DNA of 64,000 nt from Bilabrum cf. latius (GCA_965178125.1 OZ237742.1:1-64000), one strand, 5' to 3'. Counted from the stretch's first letter, positions 36,725-47,039 are shown. The notes: a model not told the origin generated them from the letters alone. A program made the numbers and translations.

Positions 36725-38285
36725 ATGGTTGTGTATATTAGCCGCAGTGAGGTTAGTGGCTAGGAGAAGGATTCAGGGAAGGCCGCATCTGTCCGTCCGT
36801 CAATACGCACCCCGGGCGTTCCAGAGCACATCCTAAATGACCGAGCTCTACAGAAAGCACTGGAAGCAGTGAGCGCACTTGGTCGTATGTTTGAGGTCCC
36901 GTGCGCTGTTCAACCCAAAACGGCCCTCTATCCCACGAGTTTCCATTCTGTTGCAGCTGCCGAAGAATTACAACTTCGAGGTACCAAAGACGGTCTGGAA
37001 GTTGAGGGAAGCGGGGGCCAGATGTGTTGCTTTGTAGCTACCTGAAGGTCTACAGATATTTGCAACTACGATAGCTGACATCCTGGAACGATTCGCAGCT
37101 GTTGACGTGGTAATCCTTGGGGATGTCACCTACGGCGCTTGCTGTATTGATGACCTCGGCGCGGAAGCCGTAGGCGCTGATTTTTTGGTGCATTATGGGC
37201 ATAGCTGTCTTGTTCCCTTGGAAGTTACAAAGCGGCAGCTCCGGGCCCTGTACGTGTTCGTGGAGATCCTGTTTGACGGGTCCCACCTGGTGGAGACGAT
37301 TCGAAGCAACTTCCCGAGAGGGTCTAAGCTCGCGGTCCTGGGCACCATCCAGTTCGGGGCAGGGGTTCACGCAGCAGCAGAAGCCTTGCGCGAGTGGTGC
37401 CCTGACGCGTTTATCCCACAGGCCCACCCGCTGTCTCGAGGGGAGGTTCTGGGGTGCACCAGCCCGCGACTGCCCAGCGACACGCACTCGCTCGTCTTCG
37501 TGGCCGACGGCCGGTTCCACCTGGAGTCCGCGATGATTCACAACCCAAATGTGCCAGCTTACAGGTACGACCCGTATCAGAAGCGACTCACCCGGGAATC
37601 ATACGACACGGGCCGTATGATTGCCACTCGCACCAAGGCCGTGCAGACCGCTGGCGCACCCGACGCCAAGACATACGGCCTAGTGCTGGGAACGCTGGGA
37701 AGACAAGGCAATCCAGCGGTGCTGCAGCGACTGCAGGCCCTCTTGGGGCGGCACGGGCGTCGTCACTTCGTGCTTCTGCTCAGTGAGCTGTTCCCTGCCC
37801 GGCTGTCGCTCATGGCCGGCTCGGTGGACGCATGGGTCCAGGTTGCTTGCCCCAGGCTCTCGATTGACTGGGGCCATGCTTTCGATAGGCCGCTGCTCAC
37901 CCCCTTCGAGGCGTATGCAGCCATGGGGGAGACAGTTCTGCCCGCTGCACTGCCGACCGCTGCTCCACGGGAACTCTCTCTCTTGCCCGAAGGCAAGGAG
38001 GAGGGCGGTGGCGAGGGCGAGGAGCCCGCTGGGGCTGTGGCTGGGGCAGGTAGAGCAACGGATGCCGCAGCAGCTGGTTTAGCCGGCACTGAGTAGAGAT
38101 AGGTGTATCCAATGGACTACTACGCGGAGGGCAGCGGGCCATGGAGCAACTACTACGAGGACCCCGCCGTGAGGGAAGCGAGGGAGCGCGCTGCCAGGGA
38201 GCGCAAGGCGAGGAGGATGAGGCTGAGGGCAGAAAGAAAAGCAAAGAAAGAGAAAGCATTGGCTGGGAACCCATCGCCATCGTGA
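36725..38285 (+). CDS. DPH1: Diphthamide synthase subunit DPH1, 490 aa
   Basis: Exons 36725-36868 and 36957-38285; intron GTGAGC...TTGCAG, phase 0. With its partner DPH2, DPH1 transfers the 3-amino-3-carboxypropyl group of S-adenosylmethionine to a histidine of elongation factor 2, the first step of diphthamide synthesis, using a 4Fe-4S cluster in the cytosol. Family hallmarks in order: V-P-E-x-I-L-N-D and N-Y-N-F-E-x-x-K-T-V-W near the N-terminus, G-D-V-T-Y-G-A-C-C, V-H-Y-G-H-S-C, G-C-T-S-P, F-x-A-D-G-R-F-H-L-E, Y-R-Y-D-P-Y, G-x-L-G-R-Q-G, and V-A-C-P-R-L-S-I-D-W-G. The three cluster cysteines are present. Four in-frame TAGs occur (36761, 37035, 38094, 38100). The one at 37035 is at the near-invariant Gln of A-L-Q-x-P-E-G. 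The last two precede the conserved tail Y-P-M-D-Y-Y-A...G-P-W, so the protein must continue past them. The exact start is less certain than the rest. Confidence 0.95.
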
Positions 38286-38403
38286 CTAGCTAGGAAAATG
38301 ACTTGTTGATGAATGGTGCCAGGTCCGAACGTTCGTGTGGGTGTCGCCGAACCTAACGGCCCTTTTTTCGCAACAGATTCATTTGCCGTTATCCCACGCT
38401 TCC

Positions 38404-39276
38404 ATGTCGTCACAGCAGTCACTTGTGCAGTATGGCAAGGCTGTATTAATTACTACTAAGAAAGGCAGGGAGGGTATGAAGCCGCAGTCAAGGACAGAGG
38501 CTGTTCTGAACAGCATCCTCCCCCCAAGGTTCGTTGCTTGATTGTGTAGCACTGTTGCTGCTTTCACGTTTTTGCAATGGACACCCCAACTATCTAACAC
38601 AATGTATGTTCTCGCAGGGAGCACACAAAAGAAGGCCAGCTTTGGCTGCAGTACGTCTCAAGCGTACCGGCAACAAGAGTTGATGTGATTAACTTGCAGG
38701 AGGCCCTGGACCACTAGTTGCAACAACGCCAAGCGCGGGAAACCGGTATTTGTCCCGTTCGAGAAGAGCTGTACGCTCAGTGTTTCGGTGAGGAGGTGAT
38801 TCGGTGGTACCATACACCGCGGTCGCACCTAGAGAGGTATTTCAGGTTCTAAGCCACCACATGCGTTTCTTTTGCATGCGGCCGCAGATGAATTGATTCG
38901 ACAAGTTACAGTAGATTGCTTGGAGCGCGGCATGCTCTTGGTTCGAGTGAGGGACGAGATAAAAATGACTGTTGCAGCGTACCAGCGACTGTATGAGAGC
39001 AGCATCGCGTACGGCATGCGAAAGGCCCTGATGGCAGAACAAAGGAAGGGGGAAATGCAAGACAGAATTTCGGAGTTGGAGGGTAACAGACGTGACCTAG
39101 AGGCCCAGGTGGCGGAGCTGGAGCGCAAGGCCCGGCAGGCCGAAGAGGAGGATGCAGAGTAGGTGCGCGAGGAGCGGGAGGCCCATGAAGAGGAGGTAGC
39201 CAGGCTTCGCGAGACGCATGACACCCTGAAGACCACTTTGGAAGAGCTTCTTGCTCCACCGGCCAAGAAGGGTTAA
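38404..39276 (+). CDS. DNALI1: Axonemal inner-arm dynein light chain p28, 227 aa
   Basis: Three exons: 38404-38528, 38618-38787, 38888-39276, with GT-AG introns of 89 and 100 bp. The spliced protein matches the p28/DNALI1 family along its length: I-L-P-P-R-E, Q-L-W-x-Q-x-V-S-S, L-Q-Q-R-Q-A-R-E-T-G-I-C-P-V-R, E-L-Y-x-Q-C-F-D-E-L-I-R, V-R-D-E-I-x-M-T, Y-E-S-S-I-A-x-G-M-R-K-A-L, then a long coiled coil ending ...L-A-P-P-A-K-K-G. p28 binds single-headed inner-arm dynein heavy chains in motile cilia. Two in-frame TAGs occur (38715 and 39160). TAA at 39274 falls at the usual family end, supporting TAA as a true stop. It starts 118 bp after DPH1, same strand. Its presence implies motile flagella. 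Confidence 0.95.
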
Positions 39277-40207
39277 TGCGGATCCAGGACTGCTTGGTCT
39301 ATTCCATGCGGCAGGCGGGTTCGTGCTTGACTGTAGCAACCGAAAGTAACTAGTGCCACTCTCGGTGCTTAGCCAGCGCTAATCCATACACTGAGTAGAT
39401 TCTCTTGGACTGCAATGCAAAGCAGACTAGCATGAAAAGACGCCATGCCTAAATAGCGGTTACAACCGTCGTCGCTGCGGGGGCAGACGTGGGGATGGCT
39501 GCTGCCAGTGGGGCTACAGAAGAATAAGTTTATCCGAGCAGCCATGGTCCGCATACGGGTTTGCACACTCCCATTGCAACGGCCTGGTCAAGATACGGTC
39601 GAAGACCACAGGAAGCGAGTGGCTAGAGCTATTCGGGTCTTCCACAGCAAGAATTCGCTGCCCTCAAGCCTGCCGAGGACGTAGCATTTTGTGCTTACTC
39701 CAAGATCCAGAGCTACCATGATGACATCCGAAGCGCAGTTGAGGGATGTGTGCGAGCGCCTGACAAGGCCAATCCTGATGACTGTTACACATCGCAGCTC
39801 AACTTCAACCGAAGGCTCAAGTTTGCCGTGCTGCCGACAGATGTCTTCAGACCAGCGCGTGCTGTATGCAGTCGCAATGCTCTCTCACACAGAGCATAGG
39901 ATGGTTAGTCATCGGCTGGCAGAATTGCTGGCCAATCAAGGCTCACGCGACTTCGTTCTGTTGCTTGATTTTCGTAATGCAGCCTGCAAAGCCTCATCAA
40001 TTGCTCAACCAGGCTACACAGAGACATGCTGCTCTTCAACAGAAGTTCAAGTTGAGGGCGCTCGTCTTGTTATTTCGAACAGTTTGTAGGCAGCAGAAGG
40101 CATCTCAGATGGCCCCAGGTCTGGCGACTGGGTTTTGTGTCCTGTTGTGGCTTGCTGTGCTGTTCTTGGCAACGGTTGTTGCCGACCGTTTGTGTACGGT
40201 ATAACAG
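39277..40207 (+). other. Probable upstream exons of unassigned gene
   Basis: A plus-strand frame is open from about 39528 to 39974, with one TAG, and contains a protein-like stretch (QQEFAALKPAEDVAFCAYSK and the following ~40 residues, about 39645-39838). Around 39983-40117 another frame is protein-like (LLNQATQRHAALQQKF). Several possible GT/AG sites exist, for example AG before 39983 and GTCTGG after CCCCAG near 40118, but I could not settle a splice model or recognise a family. These segments probably belong with the exon at 40208-40692. Confidence 0.35.
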
Positions 40208-40692
40208 ATGAGGTTTTTGTGCCAGAATGTTCAGTTGATGATGCTGGGAAACCGTTGCTTACCGACAATATCCCCTCTGGCAAGCCACACAGCCAAGCTA
40301 GCGGGACTGGAGCTTCAGCTGCGAGTTTGCGGCCAATGTAGCCGCGCAAGGACTAGATATCAAGTAGACTACGTGCTAGTTTTGCAGGGAAAGAGCCCGA
40401 GCCAGGCCCCGTCGATTTCAAGGCTCTCCAAGCTCGGCTCAAGTCAAGCGATGACACGCCGACCGTGCCACCCGCCCCTGGTGGTCTGCCTGGCGGCGCC
40501 GCAGTCGATTCAGAAGGGGCATCCTTGAATCCAGCAGCAGGAGATAGCTAGCAAACCTCCGTAGCGCCAAGCAGCAGTGATGCAGCCAGCCCAGCGACCG
40601 ATGGGACCGCCGTGGTGAACCCACTGGGAGTGGCGGATTCAAGCACTGCTGCGGCTGCCACTGGCCCGGGGGATGACGACGACCCCTTGTAA
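40208..40692 (+). CDS. C-terminal exon of an unassigned protein
   Basis: Open frame following an AG acceptor (ATAACAG) and ending at TAA (40690). Three in-frame TAGs (40339, 40354, 40549) are read as Gln. The translation starts DEVFVPECSVDDAGK if joined in phase 1. It contains a short helix (VDFKALQARLKSSDD) and then a disordered Pro/Ala/Ser/Gly-rich tail ending in GDDDDPL. No family was recognised. The gene converges tail to tail with the next one, 70 bp away. Confidence 0.45.
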
Positions 40693-40762
40693 TGCAGCGG
40701 TGCCGATCAAATGGACTGAGTACAACTGGCATGCATTCTAGTGGACCAGGACAACGAGTTAA

Positions 40763-42472
40763 TCACCCTTGGAAATCTATGTGCACTCTAACTCTCGTGG
40801 GAATCGAGGCCTTGACGAATCCCACCGGACCCCGATGGCCAGACCCAGACCCAGACAAGGAGGAGTTTTCCTGCGCAGCAACCGCCTGGCCATGCGGTGC
40901 TCCCGCCGGCCCGGCCGATAAATGCACCAGGGGCAGTGGCTCGGGGGACGCAGGCCTGTCCGCACCCACACTTGCCCCGCTCGCTGGCGCGGCGTGGGCT
41001 TGCCGTGTTCGGGGCTCTCCTGCCAGCTGCCTGGCGCTATCGCTCTATAAAGTTTCCGAGTCAGTAAGGGTCTGACCTGTGCGATGATGCTGGTAGGGCA
41101 CTAGAAATCGCACGGAAGATTGCTTTCTAGGTGTCGCAATCAGCGGCGGGAGGCCAGTGGAGGCAGGAGCCAGTGCCTGTGCTGGGGCCGCACGCTGGCT
41201 GTGCCGGGAGGAAAACCCAAACCTTGATCCGGCACCGCCGTTCGCTTCCCTGCTATGTGCAGACCCGGCATCGCTGCGAACCGACTTAGCCAGCTAGTCT
41301 GACAGGGCAACGATCAGCTCGCGCGAGGCGAGGTCATATCCCCGGTCCTACCGCGCTTTCTGATCATGCGAATTTCCGCCGGCCACACCTTCCTCTGCTG
41401 GCTTGGCTGTCCCAACGGAGTCCGATCCGCCTTCACCCGCTGCTGTTGGTGCTTGCAAGGCTGTTGAAACGGGTGGAAGATCGGGCAGGTTGCCGTCATG
41501 AGTGGCTGATCTTGCAACCACATTCCATGCACGTAGTGTCATCGGACGCTGCAATAGCGACTATAGTTTGTCTCGCTGCTTACGAGCACCAGAATGTCCT
41601 TTATCAAGTCCATGTAGCATTGAAAAGACTGGCCCCGAATCGTGAGCTTGGGGCAATTCCAGAACCTGCTAGCTGTCAGCCCTGAGTCGTGCCAGCGACC
41701 GTTCTATGCGTTCGACAGACGCGATGGTGCTGCCCTTGCCCCCTTTTAGGGAGTCCTTGGCTGACTCTAGCGATCGTCGGATGGACTCAGAATCAGATGA
41801 AATGCTGCCGATTACGACTTCTCGCCTGTTCTACAGCGCTTGCAGCCCGCCACAGAGGATCTGGGCGCGGCGCGATGCCGCAGCAGACACTCTGCCTCGC
41901 AGGCTCACGAGCTTCTGCTGCAGTCTGGCCCTGCGAGCCCTAATTTCACCCAGGCTCTCCCTCTAACCCACAGCAAAGGATGACCCTTTTTCAAATTCAC
42001 GGCTTTTGTGCGCTTGTGCATCCACAAAACGGGTCAACTTCTGCTAGTCGGCATCTATGGTCGGAACAGTCCGGTCCGCAACATCGTCGTCATGGCCGTC
42101 GCATATCTACCTGCTTTGGCCCGTGTGTTGGCTCGAAAGTGCACTGACAAAACCCGTCTTTGCTTGATCACGGACCCTACTGATCCCGTTGTTCTGACTA
42201 GAAAGCTGGGACATCATTTCTACCAGCGGCCTCGCTCGAGAACCGAGTGATTTGGCTACCTGGACTGCATTATAGCTAGCAGCCCTATGGCCGACGCCCA
42301 CGAACTTGAAGCCTCCTATAGCAGAGGACTGATCAGCTGACCAGCACGGAAGCGTCGCAATTTGTGGGGCAATGCTCGGATTCGCAGATACCCACTGCTT
42401 GAGCATCTCAGCGTCGTTCAGCAAAAAAGCAGTCTCAAGCGTTCGCGTGCCACTACCCTTGATTTGATTCAT
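40763..42472 (-). CDS. Coiled-coil protein of unknown function, 569 aa
   Basis: One frame is open from ATG at 42472 to TGA at 40763, with nine TAGs read as Gln (42107, 42044, 41963, 41831, 41669, 41561, 41348, 41294, 41045). The open frame extends to a TAA at 42680 with no other ATG, so an upstream exon is possible. Residues ~1-140 are mixed (TRTLETAFLLNDAEMLKQWV). About residues 165-280 are strongly helical and coiled-coil-like (RESLGEIRARRARLQQKL; IRRSLESAKDSLKG; ERIERSLARLRADS). The C-terminal half is low-complexity Ser/Ala/Gly/Pro. No signal peptide or membrane segment is visible and no family was recognised. The open length argues for coding, but TAG density is high (1.6% of codons). Confidence 0.6.
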
Positions 42473-43186
42473 TCTGTGTGCCCCTTGTTGGCTGTAGACA
42501 ACTGAATCGATGCAGAAACGCGCTATGTGACTCCCCCAGAATCTGCCAGTGTATGCAATATCCGTGTGTGCTCTGCTGGTTTGGCGGAAAGGTGCAGACG
42601 AGGCCCTGATAGGCACAAATACAATTGCTTCTGTCCGCTTGGTTGCTACAACGATTGCGCTACAAAAACGTGGTTGCCGTTAAACGACTTTCGTTGGGGA
42701 CTGGGTGTGACGACAGCAGCAAGGCTTAGGGCAGAAACCGACTGGCCTTGCCCACCTTGCCGTTTGGGTGGCTGGCAGGCTGGCAGGCCGGCACTGCAGC
42801 TGAGCTTTGATCAGCTTACACTTCAGCTGAGAGTGGCACACCATATCAGCTCCACAGATTCGAAGGGTGTCAGCCTAGAGCAAAGAGCCTCTGGTACTGC
42901 GTTGGCCCCAGCACCACGCCTCCGAGTGCCACATCATGCACTGGCAGAGCGATGCACCGGTTGAGACTCTGGCTTCCTACGTCTCAACAAACTGCGAGTC
43001 TAGCCCAGAGATGAGGCTAGCAGGGCAACCCAGCGGCGCTTGCATTTCGTCGCTGCCGCATGTGGTCTCCATTCGGTAATCGCTGGAAGCGACCGATCTT
43101 CCAGTCGCTTCGAATGCATACGCCGGTGAAAGCACCCCGGATGGCAACCAACAGATCACAAAGGCGGACGGTTGCGTGCGTGGGCG
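42473..43186. other. Intergenic or unresolved 5' exons
   Basis: On the minus strand a partly protein-like frame runs from about 43204 to 42680 with TAGs at 42977 and near 42880 before a TAA. It may contain 5' exons of the coiled-coil gene, but I found no convincing splice sites. Plus-strand ORFs here look like shadows. Confidence 0.3.
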
Positions 43187-43314
43187 CTGCAGACTGTCCT
43201 TCACCCCTCGTGACCACTAGCAGCTGCAGACTGTCCTTCACCCCTCGTGACCACTAGCAGCTGCAGACTGTCCTTCACCCCTCGTGACCACTAGCGGCTG
43301 CAGACGCTCCTCCG
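43187..43314. repeat. 37-bp tandem triplication across a stop codon
   Basis: Three near-perfect 37-bp copies start at 43187, 43224 and 43261 (unit CTGCAGACTGTCCTTCACCC...CTAGCAG), with the start of a fourth at 43298. The copy at 43261 overlaps the 3' end of the ZMYND12-like gene and carries its TGA (43275-43277); the other two lie in the 3' flank. Confidence 0.9.
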
Positions 43315-44519
43315 CCCCCCAAATCATCGCCAATCGAGGCTACTACAGCCTCCAGCTCAGACTCCATGGCGCCCACTGCGCTGCTCGCCGACTCAACGGC
43401 CGGGTGGTCGTCCTCCATCGACTTGCGCATGGCCCCAGGGACGGACCTGCACTCTTCCAGCCCGGCGCGATGGGCCCCTGCGGCCCAGAGACACATGCCC
43501 AGCGCCAACCTACACTCGTGGTATGCCACGTGGTCCTCTCCCAGGGCAGCGAGCCGGTAGTCGCGGATGAAGCGCAGCATCCCGATGGCCTCTGCGACTG
43601 CTGCCACACTCACGTGCTCCACGGGCCTAGGCAGCGCCCTGGTAGCATGCTCGTCTGAGGCGGCCTTAGCACCGCTCGAGCCCATCTCGGGTCCTACTGC
43701 CAGGTCAGATCCAGCATCAGGACCGGCCTGTGGGCCACTACCAGGAACAGGCGACACCTGCTGGTACCAGATCTCGACGACCTTGTCGAAGAAGGCCATC
43801 GCGGTTGAGCTGAGCGCGCTAGTTGCTTCGGAGTCACCGGTTTCGTCAAGGTCCAGTGCCACTTTACCCAATCGAAAAAATGCAGCCGCAGTTTCAATCG
43901 AGCCGGGACCAGCTGACATGCTCGCTTCGAATGCCTCTTCTGCGAAGCTCTTTTGCGCAGCGAGCAGCTTGTCGCGCGGGCCAGATTCAGATTCCTTGCC
44001 TTCAAACATACCAGAGTGAAAGTGAGATGCCTGCAGACGTCCACGGACACACAGAAGCCGGGCCCTCAACATGTGGTCGTCCGGGCCTCCCTGCTACACT
44101 AGCACCCACGATGCAGCTGACAATAGCTCTTCGACTTCGGCCAATTTTCCGACGCCAAGACTACTTTCAGCCAGCAATAAACTAGGAACTAACGTATCTA
44201 TAGTACCTTCGCCAAAAATAGACTGCGCACTCGCCAACGCATCTTGAGACGACGAAACAGCGAGCTTAAAATTGCCCGCTGCGATCAGGTTCATGCTGAG
44301 AGCTACAGACACCTCCAACAGTGCCCCCCGCGCCGCAGTAAGCGAATCGCCTTTCAGTTTACGCTCTGAGGCTGAGCCAATCGCATCATGCGCTCCAAGC
44401 AGCTTTATCTCGCCTCGTATCGATTCGCAGCGGCGCGTTAGCTCCATGCACTTGTGCTCCAGACCAAGCACGTCATCCACATCAATCGGTGGAGCAATAG
44501 GAAGGGAAGCCTATGCCAT
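43275..44519 (-). CDS. ZMYND12: ZMYND12-like TPR protein (inner-arm dynein d subunit p38 type), 414 aa
   Basis: ATG at 44519, TAGs at 44511 and 44094 read as Gln, stop TGA at 43275. The best match is the TPR part of ZMYND12: G-N-F-x-x-A-V (near residue 80), L-V-P-S-L-L-L-A-E-S-S-L-G-V-G-K-L-A-E-V-E-E-L-L-S-x-A-x-W, then F-A-E-E-A-F-E-A-S...S-I-E-T-A-A-A-F-F-R-L-G and F-x-K-V-V-E-I-W. The TAG at 44094 lies in the W-V-L-V-[Q] segment linking two TPRs, so it must be read through. The zinc-binding MYND finger of the human protein is not in this model. It may be lost, as in some protist homologues, or lie in an unrecognised upstream exon. The protein works with TTC29 and DNALI1 in the dynein-d class of inner arms. 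Confidence 0.75.
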
Positions 44520-44631
44520 ATCAACAACCTGTTGGCTAACAGACTGGGCTCTTCTGGTGCCAAGAACCGCAGTTTCCGTTGCAGCCCTTTGTAGCGTTCG
44601 ATCTGCCGTCCCTCAGTCTTGTAGGTGCAAA
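44520..44631. promoter_or_regulatory. Bidirectional promoter region, 112 bp
   Basis: Only 112 bp separate the ATGs of the divergent ZMYND12-like and SMP-30 genes, so their promoters must overlap if both starts are right. No TATA box is evident. Confidence 0.45.
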
Positions 44632-45747
44632 ATGATCAATAGCTTCCGTCTGGCGGCAGCAGTTCGCAGAACATTGCAGTATTCTCGGCATAGGCGCTTT
44701 ATGGCAGCGGTTGGTGCAGTTGAAGCGGCTGAAAAAAGCGCCCCAGTCGCAAAGCCGTTCGGATTAGATCTGAAGTGCAAGCTAGGAGAGGGCGCGCTAT
44801 GGGACGAGACATTGTTCGATGGTCGCGGCGGGCTTTTCCATATAGACATAATAGGATGTCGCCTGATGGTGCTGGATAGCACTGCCAGCCCCCCAGTCAA
44901 CTACAGCTTTCCCATGCCCTCGAGGATCGGGACCGTCGTGCCGTGTAGCACTCCTGGGATGGTGGTTGTGGCTCTGACAGATGGAATTTACTCGATGAAA
45001 ATCGACATCCCCGCGAAAGCAGAACCGGCAGTGGCTCCTGGAGACACGGTCAAGACGGTAGAGCTGCCGGAGCCGAGCTTGGAGCGAGTGGCGCGGGACC
45101 CTGAGCCAGGCATCCCCACCAATAGACTTAACGACGGTAAATGTGATCCGTACGGGCGATTGTGGGTAGGTTCGATGAAGTCAGAGTCCCCAAGAGACAG
45201 AACTGGAGCCTTGTACATGTTTGACCCGTCCACAGCGCCCAAGCCGGGAGAAGGCGCCTCGCTCCCTGCGATGACCAGGGTGTTGGACAAGGTAGGCGTG
45301 AGTAATGGAGTGGCTTGGTCATCCAGCGGCGAAAAAATGTTTTATATTGACAGCTTTGAGAGGCGGGTGTCGGTCTTTGATTACGACCCGAAGACCGGGG
45401 CAGCCTCGGGCCGCAATACCGCCTTCGAGTTCGCCGAGGCGGATGGCACACCGGATGGATGTGTCATGGATGCGAGCGACCGGCTGTGGGTGGCTCATTT
45501 CAATGGCGGACAAGTCACCTGCACGGATACCAAGTCGAACAAGCGCGTGCTCTCGATCGCGATCCCCGGTGCAACGCAGGTCACGTCTGTGACTCTGGGG
45601 GGCCCCTCTGGCAGCGACCTGTTCGTGACCACAGCGCGGGAGGACATGTCGGCGGAGGACATCGTCAAGTTCCCAGAGTCCGGCTCGTTGTTTGTGGTGG
45701 AGGGCGTGGAGGCGAAAGGCAAGCCTGCTGCTCGACTAGAACTGTGA
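44632..45747 (+). CDS. SMP-30/gluconolactonase/regucalcin-family protein, 371 aa
   Basis: The coding region ends at TGA (45745). The frame is open further upstream, but ATG 44632 fits best, giving a ~25-residue Arg-rich amphipathic leader (MINSFRLAAAVRRTLQYSRH) that could target mitochondria. A second ATG follows at residue 24. The six-bladed propeller signature is complete. The metal-site residues of the family are all present: Glu in G-E-G-A-L-W, Asn in R-L-N-D-G-K-C-D-P-x-G-R-L-W-V-G, Asn in V-S-N-G-V-A-W, and Asp in P-D-G-C-V-M-D...L-W-V-A-H-F-N-G-G. Members are Ca/Zn/Mn-dependent lactonases acting on sugar lactones. The gene uses no TAG and appears intronless. It lies head to head with the ZMYND12-like gene and tail to tail with PHB2. 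Confidence 0.93.
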   Translation: MINSFRLAAAVRRTLQYSRHRRFMAAVGAVEAAEKSAPVAKPFGLDLKCKLGEGALWDETLFDGRGGLFHIDIIGCRLMVLDSTASPPVNYSFPMPSRIGTVVPCSTPGMVVVALTDGIYSMKIDIPAKAEPAVAPGDTVKTVELPEPSLERVARDPEPGIPTNRLNDGKCDPYGRLWVGSMKSESPRDRTGALYMFDPSTAPKPGEGASLPAMTRVLDKVGVSNGVAWSSSGEKMFYIDSFERRVSVFDYDPKTGAASGRNTAFEFAEADGTPDGCVMDASDRLWVAHFNGGQVTCTDTKSNKRVLSIAIPGATQVTSVTLGGPSGSDLFVTTAREDMSAEDIVKFPESGSLFVVEGVEAKGKPAARLEL

Positions 45748-45924
45748 TTGCTGTACTGACATGGCCGGCGGACTTCGATTTTTGTTGGCTTCGCTTCTGC
45801 TTGCCTCGTGCACGTTAAGAAAATATGGGTTCTGTTCATTGTCAGCCATTCCATTGAGCTGATCTGCAAACGCAGCCCCGCACACCCCTCTCTCATGCCT
45901 ATGTCTCACTCCCTTCCGTTCCGC
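45748..45924. other. Convergent 3' intergenic region
   Basis: 177 bp between the stop codons of two converging genes. No separate feature was seen. Confidence 0.5.
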
Positions 45925-47039
45925 TCACTGGCGCCCCTTGCCGAGCCCCTGGTCCCCGAGCAGGTTGAGCAGCAGCGCCTCGCTCGACAGGAAGACCTGG
46001 TTGCGGGACTGCAGCATTGTGCCTGCGATCTGCTTGGCCGTATCTATGCGCTTGAGCTTGACGAACCCAGGGTTCTCCTTGATGGCCTCACCAATGAGCT
46101 CGGCAGCGCGCGCCTCACCCTGCGCGCGGATGATGGTGGACCGCTTGTCCTGGAGGGCCTTCTCCACCACGAACCGGGCGCGCTCGGCCTCCTGCTGGGC
46201 GACCTGCTTCGCCTCAACAGCGGCAGTGAACTCCCTTCCGAAGTGCAGCTCCGTGATCGAAACGTCCTCAAGGACGATGTTGAAATCGCGCGCTCGCTTT
46301 TGCAGATTCTGACGGATCTTCTGACTTACTGCCTCACGCTGGGTGAGCAGCTGAGGAGCAGTAAACTGAGCGATCACCTGCTTCAATACCTCGTTCACGA
46401 TAGACGGAAGCACCTTCTCATCGTAGTCGGTGCCGAGCGTCTGGTAGATGCTGGGCAGCTTGGACACTTCAGGCCTCGTCAAAACACGGAGACTCAACTC
46501 CACCATCTGGAGATCCCGAGATCCCGAGACAGACTTAACAACTCTGGGCCTTGTCCTGATGTCAAAGATGATCGGCTTGTCAAACCAAGGAACCATGAAG
46601 TGGGTGCCCTCAGCAATGACGTCGGGCCGAACTCCGACAATCCTGTTGAAAATGATAGCTCGTTCACCGCCCTTGACTGCAAAATGTTGCAAATAAAATA
46701 CATGGTATCGCAGACACTCGTAGTAACGCAGGATGGTTGTATGCGGCACAGCCCACACCACGATAATCAGCAGCGAGGGTGTTCATTAGCCAACGCGAAG
46801 CAAACCGACCCATCCACGATGCTGCCAGTTTCGGACAGCACAATATCTTTATGCAAATTGATGCCCCAAGAAGGGCGGCTATCCCAAAGGTGGCAATCGA
46901 TCGAGACATCCTGGAATACCTCACCATTGTACAGAGAGTTCATCCCAGTATAACCTAGTACTCCCAGTCCGCCGACTGCACCAAGTGCTCCAGTAACAAT
47001 GTTGATGAAGTTAGGCGGCAACTTGGGAAGCTTTGCCAT
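45925..47039 (-). CDS. PHB2: Prohibitin-2, 288 aa
   Basis: Exon 1 is 47039-46925 and exon 2 is 46676-45925, with a 248-bp GTGAGG...TTGCAG intron in phase 1. Splicing restores the family sequence S-L-Y-N-V-K-G-G-E-R-A. The N-terminus carries a Gly-rich hydrophobic anchor (residues ~10-32), then the SPFH/Band-7 domain with G-T-H-F-x-V-P-W-F, R-T-R-P-R, S-G-S-R-D-L-Q-M-V, L-P-S-I-V-N-E-V-L-K, and E-F-T-A-A-V-E-A-K-Q-V-A-Q-Q-E-A-E-R-A-R-F-V-V-E-K. The end (G-E-A-I-K-x-N-P-G-F-V-K-L; L-L-L-N-L) is of the PHB2 rather than PHB1 type. PHB1 and PHB2 form ring complexes of the mitochondrial inner membrane that scaffold AAA proteases. The length is normal, the stop is TGA, and there are no TAG codons. 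Confidence 0.96.

Noticed and set aside
36869-37110. Starting DPH1 at GTG 37107 as a truncated protein
   Set aside because: The conserved N-terminal third is present upstream, across one TAG and one GT-AG intron.
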